Below, piece by piece: positions 8,546 to 15,934 of a stretch of DNA of 64,000 bases. The notes beneath the pieces were generated by a model. That model had not been told where the DNA came from. It searched no databases and saw nothing but the letters and a program-made list of their open reading frames with translations. Both the position numbers and the translations under genes were made by a program. Origin of the DNA: Kribbella sandramycini (GTDB taxonomy: Bacteria; Actinomycetota; Actinomycetes; Propionibacteriales; Kribbellaceae); the NCBI RefSeq assembly GCF_013131805.1, contig NZ_JABJRC010000003.1, forward strand, positions 434,001-498,000, written 5' to 3'. Positions within the stretch are counted from its first letter, which is position 1, and every line of letters begins with the position of its first letter.

Positions 8546-9430
8546 ATGGGCGTGAGCGAACGGATCTGGGCGAAGCTGCCGACCGGAACCCGGGCGGCGC
8601 TGACCGACGGGCTCAGCGGGTCGGACCTGCAGTCACTCCTGCTGGAGCTCAGCCGCGAGCGGGCCGCGAAGGTGACTCCGGCGCGGTTGCTGGAGCGGTG
8701 GCGGGGAGATCGGTTCGTGCAGCCTTCGACGGCTGACCCGCGGGCGCTGATCCAGACACAGGCTCGGTTGTGGGCGGCGCTGCCAGATCGGTTCGAAGGG
8801 GTCGAACTGTCGCCAGTGACGCCGCTCGGGACCTGTTCGGCCGTCGGCACGATCAACCAGCATCAGGTTCTCAGCACGATTCGGGGGACGGAGGTCGCGA
8901 GCGATCCGACCAATGAGCTGGCGCTGGAGGCCGCCGTACGCCGACGCTCAGGCCAGGCTCGGGTCGACCTGGCGGCGTGCCAGCGGGTCGTTCGCGCGCA
9001 GCCCGTACAGGGGCCGGGGATGTTCGCGCACTTTCAGCTGTTCGTACTCGTCTCGAGCGCGCGCGACACCGGCTCGGGGCGAACCGAGGCGGCCATGTTG
9101 ATCGACCACCTCAGCTTCTGGGCCGACGTCCTCGGCGAGCACGCCGACCTGAGCTTCACGACGTTCACGCCGTCCGCAGTCCACGAGCGGATTCAGGACA
9201 CCGTCCGTCCCGCCCTGAACAACCGCCTACGCGAGGACGCCGAGCGAACCAAGAGCGCCACCTACTACGCCGGGACGGCGCTCGGCATCGGGCTCGCGGA
9301 CGCCGAACTCGGTGACGGCGGCTTCACCACCTGGACGGCCGACCTGCTCGGCGACGCCAAGGAGCGCTGCCTGACGTCGTGTATCTCCACCGAGCGCCTC
9401 ACCGCAGTTTCAGCAGGCCCGCGTCGGTAG
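8546..9430 (+). CDS. Conserved actinobacterial protein of unknown function
   Basis: 294 residues from ATG 8546. I do not recognise the reaction. Visible features are an N-terminal helical part, a conserved-looking block at about residues 85-130 (VELSPVTPLGTCSAVG, then STIRGTEVASDPTNELALEAAV) that superficially resembles class II aminoacyl-tRNA synthetase cores, and no signal peptide or membrane helix. It is a single gene whose 3' end overlaps the convergent GNAT gene by 32 bp. The synthetase resemblance is only an impression and needs a profile search. Confidence 0.65.
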   Translation: MGVSERIWAKLPTGTRAALTDGLSGSDLQSLLLELSRERAAKVTPARLLERWRGDRFVQPSTADPRALIQTQARLWAALPDRFEGVELSPVTPLGTCSAVGTINQHQVLSTIRGTEVASDPTNELALEAAVRRRSGQARVDLAACQRVVRAQPVQGPGMFAHFQLFVLVSSARDTGSGRTEAAMLIDHLSFWADVLGEHADLSFTTFTPSAVHERIQDTVRPALNNRLREDAERTKSATYYAGTALGIGLADAELGDGGFTTWTADLLGDAKERCLTSCISTERLTAVSAGPRR

Positions 9431-9797
9431 GGCGGAAGCCGCAGGCCTCCAGGTAGAAGGCGGTCAGGTGGGGTTCGAAGTCGACATGCAGCCATTCGCA
9501 TCCGGCTGCCCTCGCTTCCTCCGCCGCGGCGAGTACCAGCCGTTTCCCGATGCCTTGCCGCCCGTACTCCGGATCGACAGCGGTATCGAGGACGAACGCG
9601 TGCGCCCCGCCGTCCCAACAGACCTGCACGAAACCGATCAGCTGATCGTTGCCAAAGGCACCGACCCAACTCAGAGCCCAACGCTCCAAGCGCTCTGCCC
9701 ACGGCTGCACCACCGGTTCGCCGCCGAACGCCAACGCATGCAGGGCGGACAGCTGCTGATCGTCCACCGCGAACCGCGCCACCAGCTCGATGCTCAC
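9399..9797 (-). CDS. GNAT-family N-acetyltransferase
   Basis: 132 residues starting at GTG 9797, which overlaps the upstream TGA (GTGA). The coenzyme A loop is clear at about residues 76-92 (DPEYGRQGIGKRLVLAA), followed by CEWLHVDFEPHLTAFYLEACGF, the typical beta6/beta7 end of GNAT proteins. Substrate unknown. It is translationally coupled to the APH-like gene, an arrangement seen in small-molecule modification units. Confidence 0.83.
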   Translation of the reverse strand: MSIELVARFAVDDQQLSALHALAFGGEPVVQPWAERLERWALSWVGAFGNDQLIGFVQVCWDGGAHAFVLDTAVDPEYGRQGIGKRLVLAAAEEARAAGCEWLHVDFEPHLTAFYLEACGFRPTDAGLLKLR

Positions 9798-10354
9798 AGC
9801 ATCGACCTCGCCACGGCGAGCCGTTCGTTCCAGCCCAAGGCCTCGGGTGAGCCCTCCGGCCAGTCCGCCATACTCAACAAGCCCTGGACAACGGTCGACG
9901 GCATCGCCACCCGCAGACCCGCGGCCGGCCCGTAGGCGTCCAGTGCCTCGGCCCAGCGGGTGGGCTCGACCGATGACACCAGGAACCAGGCCAGATCGAG
10001 TACGCCGGGCGCTGCCGATACGTCCTCCCAGTCCAGCAACGCGACCGCACCATCGGTCGACGTCCGGATGTTCTGGGCCGAGGCGTCGCCATGAATCAAG
10101 GTGAGCGGACCGGCGTCGACCAGTTGTTGCTCGACGGCAACGACCTGCCCCTGCAGCCGCTCCCCGAGATCTCGGACCTCGGCCGAAAGGTCCGTGCGAG
10201 CTGCGAGTCGCGGCCAGGTGTCGTCGTACAGGCGCGCGACCAAGTCGTTCCCGGCGTCGAGAGAGCGCAGCCATGGCCAAGGGTCAGCTGTGGTCTGGTG
10301 GAGCGCACGAAGCACTTCCGCGACCGCGGCCGGGGGACGGCGTTTGACGAGCAT
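9794..10354 (-). CDS. Aminoglycoside-phosphotransferase-like protein, C-lobe only
   Basis: 186 residues; intact APH proteins have about 250-300. The catalytic C-lobe is present: HGDASAQN (D90 catalytic base, N95) and the metal-binding LLDWED (D108). The N-lobe that binds ATP (glycine-rich loop and lysine) is absent, and an in-frame stop lies shortly upstream of the ATG. A plausible Shine-Dalgarno sequence (TGAGG) precedes ATG 10354, so it may still be translated. Without the N-lobe, kinase activity is doubtful. Overlaps the downstream GNAT start by 4 nt. Confidence 0.7.
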   Translation of the reverse strand: MLVKRRPPAAVAEVLRALHQTTADPWPWLRSLDAGNDLVARLYDDTWPRLAARTDLSAEVRDLGERLQGQVVAVEQQLVDAGPLTLIHGDASAQNIRTSTDGAVALLDWEDVSAAPGVLDLAWFLVSSVEPTRWAEALDAYGPAAGLRVAMPSTVVQGLLSMADWPEGSPEALGWNERLAVARSML

Positions 10355-10395
10355 GCACCTCAGGCTAGGCCGCGATCACGGCGCGCGAACCTGAT

Positions 10396-11382
10396 TTACG
10401 AGGCCGCGGCGGTGCTGATCAGGACTACGGTGCTGGTGCCGTCGAGCGGCAGGCGGGATCGCGCTGCGCGGAGGCCGGCCAGGGTGGCGGCGCCGCTGGG
10501 GCCTGAGGTGATGCCGCCGGCAGCCAGGTCGGCCGAGGCTTGGAGTGCGGCGTCGTCGGAGACGGTGACGGCGTGGTCGAGGCCTGCCTGCAGGACCGGC
10601 CAGGCGAGGGCGGACGGCGTGCCGCAATTCAGGCCGCCCATCACGGTCTTCGAGGTCGGGATGCTCGTCAGCTCGCCGGCGAGCAGGCTGGTGGTGACGC
10701 AGGACGCCGCCTCCGGCTCGACGCCGAGCAGCATCGGGGCGGCGTCCGTACTGCGGTAGTGGGTCACGGCCGCCTGCGCGATCGAGCCGACACCCATCGG
10801 GACGACGACCAGGTCGGCCGGCTCCTCGATCTCCCGGAACAGGGTCGAGTAGCCGTCGACGATCCACTGCGGGACGACCTCGTACCCCGGCCAGGCCGAA
10901 TCCTGGATCAGCAGCCGGTCGTCCCCGGCGTACGCCGCTGCCTCGGCGACCGCGGCGTCGTACGAGTCGGGGACGACGGTCACCATCGCGCCCTCGGAGC
11001 GGATCGCCGCGATCGCGCTCTCCGGGACGACGTCCGGGACGAAGATCTGCGCCGGGAGCGACAGCATCGACGCGCGCCGCGCGACCGCCCGGCCGTGGTT
11101 GCCGTCGGTCGCCGTCACCAACTCAGCGGGCCCCGGACGCTCGCGCAGCTTGCGGTGGATCGCCCACCAGGCGCCGAGCGCCTTGAAAGCGGGCAGCCCC
11201 AGCCGCGACGACTCGTCCTTCACCAGCACCCGGCCCACGCCGAGCTCGGCTGCCAGCGCGGGCACCGGCGTCAGCGGTGTCGGCCGGTACGCCGGCAGGC
11301 TCTGATGGAACGCGAGCACATCCGCGGGAGCAGGCGTCGTCCGCCACTCCCTCGCAGTTGGGTTCGAGTACCAGTTCACCAA
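10396..11382 (-). CDS. PLP-dependent lyase, diaminopropionate ammonia-lyase-like
   Basis: 328 residues of fold-type II PLP enzyme. The N-terminus matches the diaminopropionate ammonia-lyase/threonine dehydratase group: AFHQSLPAYRPTPLTPVPAL (about 30-48), then VKDESSRLGLPAFKALGA (about 54-71), where the lysine in AFKALG forms the PLP aldimine. The expected glycine-rich phosphate loop lies at VVPMGVGSIAQA. It is shorter than the E. coli enzyme (about 400). Its start follows the regulator's stop directly (TAG then TTG; GTG 11379 is an alternative start), so the two are co-transcribed. Exact substrate inferred only from family. Confidence 0.78.
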   Translation of the reverse strand: MVNWYSNPTAREWRTTPAPADVLAFHQSLPAYRPTPLTPVPALAAELGVGRVLVKDESSRLGLPAFKALGAWWAIHRKLRERPGPAELVTATDGNHGRAVARRASMLSLPAQIFVPDVVPESAIAAIRSEGAMVTVVPDSYDAAVAEAAAYAGDDRLLIQDSAWPGYEVVPQWIVDGYSTLFREIEEPADLVVVPMGVGSIAQAAVTHYRSTDAAPMLLGVEPEAASCVTTSLLAGELTSIPTSKTVMGGLNCGTPSALAWPVLQAGLDHAVTVSDDAALQASADLAAGGITSGPSGAATLAGLRAARSRLPLDGTSTVVLISTAAAS

Positions 11383-11727
11383 CTAAGCGACCAGGGCGAA
11401 CGCGGAGTAGGAGGCGGTCGGCGTGCCGACCTGACGCGGCGCCGACTGCGCGACCCGGATCGACGTCGTCCGGAGCCGGATCGGCAGCGTGGACCGGACG
11501 GCGGTGGCCAGGTCGAACTGGACCTCGGTCAGCAGGTCGGTCAGCTCCAGCTCCAGCCCCCGGCAGATCGCGGCGAGGATCTCCGACGAGGGCTCCTTGC
11601 GGCCGCGCTCGATCTCGGACAAATAGGGCACTGACACCTGCGCCCGCTCGGCCAGCTCGCGCAGGGTGATCCCACGCTCACGCCGCAGCCGCCGGAAGAC
11701 GTTCCCGATCACCTCGCGTAACAACAC
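11383..11727 (-). CDS. popR: XRE-family regulator, PopR/ClgR type
   Basis: 114 residues from GTG 11727, preceded by GGAGG at a good distance. The helix-turn-helix spans about residues 8-65 (RRERGITLRELAERAQ, SVPYLSEIERGRKEPSSEI), the signature of the ClgR/PopR group that activates clp protease genes in actinomycetes. The divergent neighbour is clpP and the gap holds PopR-type boxes. The protein ends in ALVA, resembling a ClpP degron; in Streptomyces PopR is itself destroyed by ClpP through its C-terminal residues. Family and box match are strong; the degron is inference. Confidence 0.82.
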   Translation of the reverse strand: MLLREVIGNVFRRLRRERGITLRELAERAQVSVPYLSEIERGRKEPSSEILAAICRGLELELTDLLTEVQFDLATAVRSTLPIRLRTTSIRVAQSAPRQVGTPTASYSAFALVA

Positions 11728-11781
11728 GTGTGGCCCTCCTCGGCTCCGATGTCCTGTACCGAGTGTGCCATCCACAAGGTC

Positions 11782-11811
11782 TCTGCGGTCGGCAGATCTG
11801 CCACAGGCAGA
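11782..11811. promoter_or_regulatory. Two adjacent PopR boxes upstream of clpP
   Basis: TCTGCC-N3-GGCAGA is perfect at 11797-11811 and has one mismatch at 11782-11796, the two copies abutting exactly. This is the palindrome reported for PopR at the Streptomyces clpP3 promoter. It lies 42 bp before the clpP start and 54 bp before the popR start, so PopR could act on both directions. Confidence 0.83.
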
Positions 11812-11852
11812 TTCCCGCCCCCGATCGAGCGCCCACCCGCAGGCTGGAGACC

Positions 11853-12416
11853 ATGAACGAACTCCCGAACAAGAACGTCTACGAGCGGCTGATGTGGCAG
11901 CGCATTCTCGTTCTCGGCGACGAGCTGAAGGACGAGAACGCGAACGCGCTCTGCGCCCAACTGCTGCTGCTGAACGCCGAGGACCCGCGGGCCGACATCT
12001 CGCTCTACATCAACTCACCGGGCGGCTCGGTCTCCGCGGGGCTGGCCATCTTCGACACGATGAACTTCATCAGCAACGACGTCGCGACGTACGGGATGGG
12101 CCTGGTCGCGTCGATGGGTCAGGTGCTGCTGACCTGCGGTACGCCGGGGAAGCGGTTCGCGCTGCCGCATGCGCGGATCATGATGCACCAGCCCACCGGC
12201 GGGATGGGCGGGACGGCGAGTGACATCAAGGTCCAGGCGGAGCAGGCGATCAAGGCGCGGGCCGACCTGGCGCAGCTGATCGCCGAGCGGACCGGCCAGC
12301 CGCTCGACCGGATCGTCACGGACTTCGATCGCGACCGCTGGTTCACGCCGGAGGCGGCCCAGGAGTACGGGATCGTCGACCGGGTGCTTACCCGACCGGT
12401 CGCAGTACCCGGCTGA
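11853..12416 (+). CDS. clpP: ATP-dependent Clp protease proteolytic subunit
   Basis: 187 residues from ATG 11853 with GGAGA just upstream. The catalytic triad is visible: S88 (GLVASMGQVLL), H112 (IMMHQP) and D161 (DFDRDRW). The oxyanion GGS loop is SPGGSVSAG (55-63). There is no long propeptide. ClpP forms tetradecameric chambers with Clp ATPases in the cytoplasm. Adjacent PopR boxes and the divergent popR mark it as the inducible ClpP3-type paralogue rather than the housekeeping ClpP1P2 pair; no second clpP follows. The 3' end overlaps the convergent PLP enzyme by 29 bp. Confidence 0.92.
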   Translation: MNELPNKNVYERLMWQRILVLGDELKDENANALCAQLLLLNAEDPRADISLYINSPGGSVSAGLAIFDTMNFISNDVATYGMGLVASMGQVLLTCGTPGKRFALPHARIMMHQPTGGMGGTASDIKVQAEQAIKARADLAQLIAERTGQPLDRIVTDFDRDRWFTPEAAQEYGIVDRVLTRPVAVPG

Positions 12417-13557
12417 ACGCCTGGAGCAGATCGGCCGTGATGTCCTCCGGGTCTTCGAGGCCGAGGGAGAGGCGTAGGAGGGCGTTGGAGGGTTTGGCGT
12501 CGTCCGCGACCAGGCGGTGGGTGAGGGCGGCTGGGTGCTGGATGAGGGTGTCTACGCCGCCGAGGGATACGGCGTGGGTGATGAGGCGGAGTGAGCCGGC
12601 TACCTGGGCGGCGGCTTCGTAGCCGCCGGCTACGGTGAAGGCGACGATTGCGCCCGGACCGGACTGCTGGCGGCCGATCAGCTCCTGCGGGTCGGACAGC
12701 CCCGGGTAGTAGACCTGCTCGACGGCCGGCTGCGCGCACAGCCAGTCGGCCACCTTCGCGGCGGTCGCCTGCTGCGCCCGCACTCGCACCGGCAGCGTCT
12801 GCAGTCCCCTGTGCAGTTCGTACGCCGCCAGCGGGTGCAGCAGGCCACCTGTCACCGCACGGATCTGCCGAAGCCGGCCGACCCATTCCCTGGAGCCCGC
12901 GACGACGCCGCCCATGACGTCGCCGTGGCCACCCAGGTACTTCGTTGCCGAGTGCAACACCAGGCTCGCCCCGTGCCGGGCCGGCTGCTGCAACACCGGA
13001 GTCGCGAAGGTGCTGTCCACCAGTACCGGTACGTCGCCCGCCTGCCGGACGACGGCCGCGATGTCGATCAACTCGAGGGTCGGGTTGGCCGGTGTCTCCA
13101 CGATCACCAGCCCGGTGTCGGGCCGGACCGCGGCGGCGATCTCGTCGACGGCGACCCAGCTGACAGTTGTCCCCAGGAGGCCTGTGGACAACAAGTGGTC
13201 GCTGCCGCCGTACAGCGGGCGGACGGCGATCACGTGCGGCTTACCGACGGCGACCGTGCCGAGCAGGCAGGCGGCCAGCGCGGCCATGCCGGTGCCGAAG
13301 GCGACCGCGCCGTCGGTGTGTTCGAGCTCGGCGAGCGCCTCCTCGAAGCGGGCGACGGTCGGGTTCCACAGCCGCTGGTAGACGAGGCTGCCGCCATCGG
13401 GCCCGTTGCCCTGCGCCAGCGCGTCGTACGAGGCCCCGCCGGTGTGGACGTCGGGGAGCGGATACGTCGTGGACAGGTCGATCGGCGGGACGTGCACGCC
13501 GAGCGCGGTGAGGTCGTCGCGACCGGCGTGCACCGAACGGGTGTCGAGCTGGGTCAT
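12388..13557 (-). CDS. Trans-sulfuration PLP enzyme (cystathionine synthase/lyase group)
   Basis: 389 residues. The internal aldimine lysine is K206 in the diagnostic HSATKYLGGHGDVMGG. YQRLWNPTVARFEEALAELE (60-79) and the substrate-binding C-terminal block (ITHAVSLGGVDTLIQHPA) are typical of the Cys/Met metabolism PLP family. Members include cystathionine gamma-synthase, gamma-lyase and methionine gamma-lyase; sequence alone does not separate these here. It is divergent from an Lrp-family regulator, so amino-acid-responsive control is likely. Confidence 0.88.
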   Translation of the reverse strand: MTQLDTRSVHAGRDDLTALGVHVPPIDLSTTYPLPDVHTGGASYDALAQGNGPDGGSLVYQRLWNPTVARFEEALAELEHTDGAVAFGTGMAALAACLLGTVAVGKPHVIAVRPLYGGSDHLLSTGLLGTTVSWVAVDEIAAAVRPDTGLVIVETPANPTLELIDIAAVVRQAGDVPVLVDSTFATPVLQQPARHGASLVLHSATKYLGGHGDVMGGVVAGSREWVGRLRQIRAVTGGLLHPLAAYELHRGLQTLPVRVRAQQATAAKVADWLCAQPAVEQVYYPGLSDPQELIGRQQSGPGAIVAFTVAGGYEAAAQVAGSLRLITHAVSLGGVDTLIQHPAALTHRLVADDAKPSNALLRLSLGLEDPEDITADLLQAFSRVLRPVG

Positions 13558-13575
13558 AGCGGGCCTCCCGGCGAG

Positions 13576-13688
13576 TTATCCACAGGTTTTGCTGACACAG
13601 AGTGTGGAATCTTCTGCAGATTGTGGGCAAGAGTTCCGAAGAAAATTCGTCCACAGGCCTGTCCACACACTGTGGATTCTGTGGACGC
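13576..13688. promoter_or_regulatory. Cluster of six DnaA-box-like sites in divergent promoter
   Basis: The 147-bp gap between the PLP enzyme and the Lrp gene contains six copies of TCCACA: TTATCCACA (13576-13584, a perfect E. coli DnaA box), TCGTCCACA (13647-13655) and CTGTCCACA (13659-13667) on the plus strand, and TGTGGA at 13603, 13671 and 13680 on the other. Chance expectation for this hexamer over the gap, both strands, is below 0.1. The last four form closely spaced inverted pairs, so Lrp binding is an alternative reading. Confidence 0.62.
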
Positions 13689-13704
13689 GCTCTACAGTGG
13701 TCTC

Positions 13705-14220
13705 ATGCCGAAGGATCGTCGGAGCCCCGGACCGGCCCCTCGGGCCGTGCCGTCGGGCGGTCTCGACGAGGTGGATCGCGAGCTGGTCCGGCTGCTCGCC
13801 ATCGACGGGCGGATGCCGAACAACGCCCTCGCCGAGGCGACCGGGATCGCGCCGTCGACCTGCCTGACCCGGGTCCGCGCGCTGCGCGAACGCGGCGTCA
13901 TCCGCGGCTTCCACGCCGACGTCGACCTGGGCGCGCTGGGTCAGCCGCTGCAGGCGCTGATCGCGATCCGGATCGGGGCGCACTCTCGCGACGAGATCGA
14001 CCGCTTCCGGGCGAAGGTCCCGGGGCTACCGGGCGTGTTGTCGTTGTTCCACGTCAGCGGCGCCAACGACTACCTACTGCACGTCGCCGCCTCCACGCCG
14101 GACGCACTCCGCGAGTTCGTCCTCGACCACCTGACCGCCGACCCAGCCGTCGCACACGCCGAAACCAGCCTCATCTTCGAACACGTCCGAGGCGCCGAAC
14201 CAAACCTCACCGGGGTGTAA
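13705..14220 (+). CDS. Lrp/AsnC-family regulator
   Basis: 171 residues from ATG 13705. The N-terminal helix-turn-helix is at about residues 22-65 (LVRLLAIDGRMPNNALAEATGIAPSTCLTRVRAL); the C-terminal RAM/AsnC ligand domain spans about 80-165 (HVSGANDYLLHVAASTPDALREFV). A 20-residue basic/proline N-terminal extension is unusual. It probably senses an amino acid and controls the divergent trans-sulfuration gene (inference from position). Confidence 0.9.
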   Translation: MPKDRRSPGPAPRAVPSGGLDEVDRELVRLLAIDGRMPNNALAEATGIAPSTCLTRVRALRERGVIRGFHADVDLGALGQPLQALIAIRIGAHSRDEIDRFRAKVPGLPGVLSLFHVSGANDYLLHVAASTPDALREFVLDHLTADPAVAHAETSLIFEHVRGAEPNLTGV

Positions 14221-14237
14221 GCCCGCCGTCCCCTCCC

Positions 14238-14590
14238 GTTTGCTGGGCCCACCCACGAGCCCGTGGGAGAGCCACCCGCAGACGGTAGGCCCTCCCGACA
14301 TCTCCTGGGTCAGCCCATCAAACGCGGTCCCACAACCCGCGCCCCGACGCGTTTGCTGGGTCAGCCCACGTCCGTGCGGGGCGGCCAACCGCAGGCAGTG
14401 GGCCCACCCACAGGCAGCTGGGTCAGCCCAGCAAAACGCGGTCCCACAACCCGCGCCCCGACGCGTTTGCTGAGTCAGCCCACGTCTGTGCGGGGCGGCC
14501 AACCGCAGGCAGTGGGCCCACCCACAGGCAGCTGGGTCAGCCCAGCAAACTGGTGGGTCAGCCCAGGCTGGGCTGGTGGGTTAGCCCATC
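14238..14590. repeat. Three-unit tandem repeat, period 113-114 bp
   Basis: Units begin at 14238, 14351 and 14465, each starting GTTTGCTG. Units 2 and 3 are nearly identical; unit 1 matches well only in its last 40 bp. Each unit contains short inverted repeats, for example TGGGTCAGCCCA and the perfect palindrome GTGGGCCCAC (14398-14407, 14512-14521). A period of 114 keeps any reading frame open, so long open frames appear on both strands, but none has a ribosome binding site or recognisable domain. I regard it as non-coding repeat DNA between two convergent genes. Confidence 0.8.
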
Positions 14591-15596
14591 AAAAGCGGGG
14601 GGTGAGGCCCCAGGAATTGGCGAGGGAGTTGAGGGACTCGCGGCGTTCGGTGGGGTTGTGGATGTGGGTGGTGACGATGACTTCGTCGGCGCCGGCGCGG
14701 TTGGCGCGGCGGCGGAGGTCGGCGGCTACCTGGTCGGCGGTGCCGACGGAGACCAGGCCGGCCCACTCCTCGACGGCGGCCTTCTCGCCTTCGCTCCACG
14801 GGTGGTCCGCGGCTTCTTCGGGTGAGGGCAGCGGGCCGGGGCGGCCGGAGCGCAGCCGCAGCATGGAGAGCGCGTTCGCCTGCGCGAGCTGCTGGGCGCG
14901 CTCCTCGGTCTCGCCGACGATCGCGGCCAGCGCGAGGATCGCGCGCGGCTCGGTCTCGTGCTCGAAGTGTTGGTAGTTGGTCTTGTACGCCGAGATCACG
15001 CCGGCCGGGTCGAGCGTGCCGAAGTGACCGGCGTACGCGAACCCCGTACCGAGGGCGGCCGCTGCCTGACCGCCGTACGTGCTGGAGCCGAGGATCCAGA
15101 CCGGCGGGAGCGGGACATCTGACGGCTGCGCCGAGATCGGCTCGAACGGGTGCCCGGCCGGAAAACCCTCGGCGTACGCGCGCAGTTCGGCGTACTGCTC
15201 GGTGAAGTCGTCGGCCCCCAGCGCCTCCCGGCTCCGGCGCAGCGCCAGCGCCGTCCGCTGATCGGTCCCCGGCGCCCGACCGAGCCCGAGATCGATCCGA
15301 TCGGGGTAAAGCCCCGCCAACACCCGGAACGTCTCCGCGACCTTCAACGGCGAGTGGTTCGGCAACATGATCCCGCCCGCCCCCACCCGAATCGTCGACG
15401 TGACCCCAGCCACCGCCGCGATCATCACCTCCGGAGTCGAACTCGCCACACTCGGCAAGTTGTGATGCTCGGCCAGCCAGAACCGGTGATACCCGGCCGC
15501 CTCCGCCACCCGCGCCAGCTCCAGCGTCTCGTGCAACGCCGCCGAAGGCGCCGTCCCACTAGGCACCGGCGACAGATCAAGCACCGACAAAGGCAT
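14589..15596 (-). CDS. LLM-class flavin-dependent oxidoreductase
   Basis: 335 residues from ATG 15596 (MPLSVLDLSPV, the usual start of this subgroup; GTG 15611 is an alternative). The bacterial-luciferase-like barrel is marked by FWLAEHHNLPSVASSTPEV (about 46-64), GGIMLPNHSPLKVAETF (about 85-101) and DLGLGRAPGTDQ (about 115). It belongs to the MsnO8-type branch, whose members use FMN or F420; the substrate is unknown. A single gene downstream of a G-rich spacer. Confidence 0.88.
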   Translation of the reverse strand: MPLSVLDLSPVPSGTAPSAALHETLELARVAEAAGYHRFWLAEHHNLPSVASSTPEVMIAAVAGVTSTIRVGAGGIMLPNHSPLKVAETFRVLAGLYPDRIDLGLGRAPGTDQRTALALRRSREALGADDFTEQYAELRAYAEGFPAGHPFEPISAQPSDVPLPPVWILGSSTYGGQAAAALGTGFAYAGHFGTLDPAGVISAYKTNYQHFEHETEPRAILALAAIVGETEERAQQLAQANALSMLRLRSGRPGPLPSPEEAADHPWSEGEKAAVEEWAGLVSVGTADQVAADLRRRANRAGADEVIVTTHIHNPTERRESLNSLANSWGLTPRF

Positions 15597-15934
15597 CGCT
15601 TCGCTACTCACACCACGCCAAACCACCCCAAGCCCGCGCCTATTCCACGCCGACGGCGAGTTGCAGACCACGCGGACGACGGCCGGTTCGGCGGCAGCGG
15701 ATCGCGGCGGCGGACGGCGGGGACGCACGGCGAGCGACGGACAACTTGCGGCATCACATCGAATCGGCTTGCAGGAACTCCTCTGCGGCCGCTGGATCGG
15801 CGAGCAGACGAACGGCCCGGTCGCGACGGCAAACGCGAGCGGGTCCCCGGGCAGGAGTAGGCGGGGGCAAGCGCCGGCGGGAGCGGGGAGCGGGAGCGGG
15901 AGCGGAGCGGGAGCGGGGGCACGCAGGCGGGGGC
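15597..15934. repeat. 338-bp spacer with GGGAGC-type G-rich repeat
   Basis: No gene is supported here. At about 15877-15921 the plus strand carries six or seven imperfect GGGAGC/GGAGC units, a purine-rich tract with enough G-runs to form a G-quadruplex. The rest (15612-15860) is GC-rich without a recognisable motif. The spacer holds the promoter for the minus-strand LLM gene and the 3' flank of the FMN reductase gene. A minus-strand open frame through it is compositional. Confidence 0.6.

Noticed and set aside
14074..14502. Repeat peptide GLTQQTRRGAGCGTAF on the minus strand
   Set aside because: Created by the 114-bp tandem repeat; no ribosome site and it invades the Lrp gene. Treated as non-coding.
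14238..14590. CRISPR-like array
   Set aside because: Whole 114-bp units repeat; there are no short repeats alternating with unique spacers, and no cas genes.
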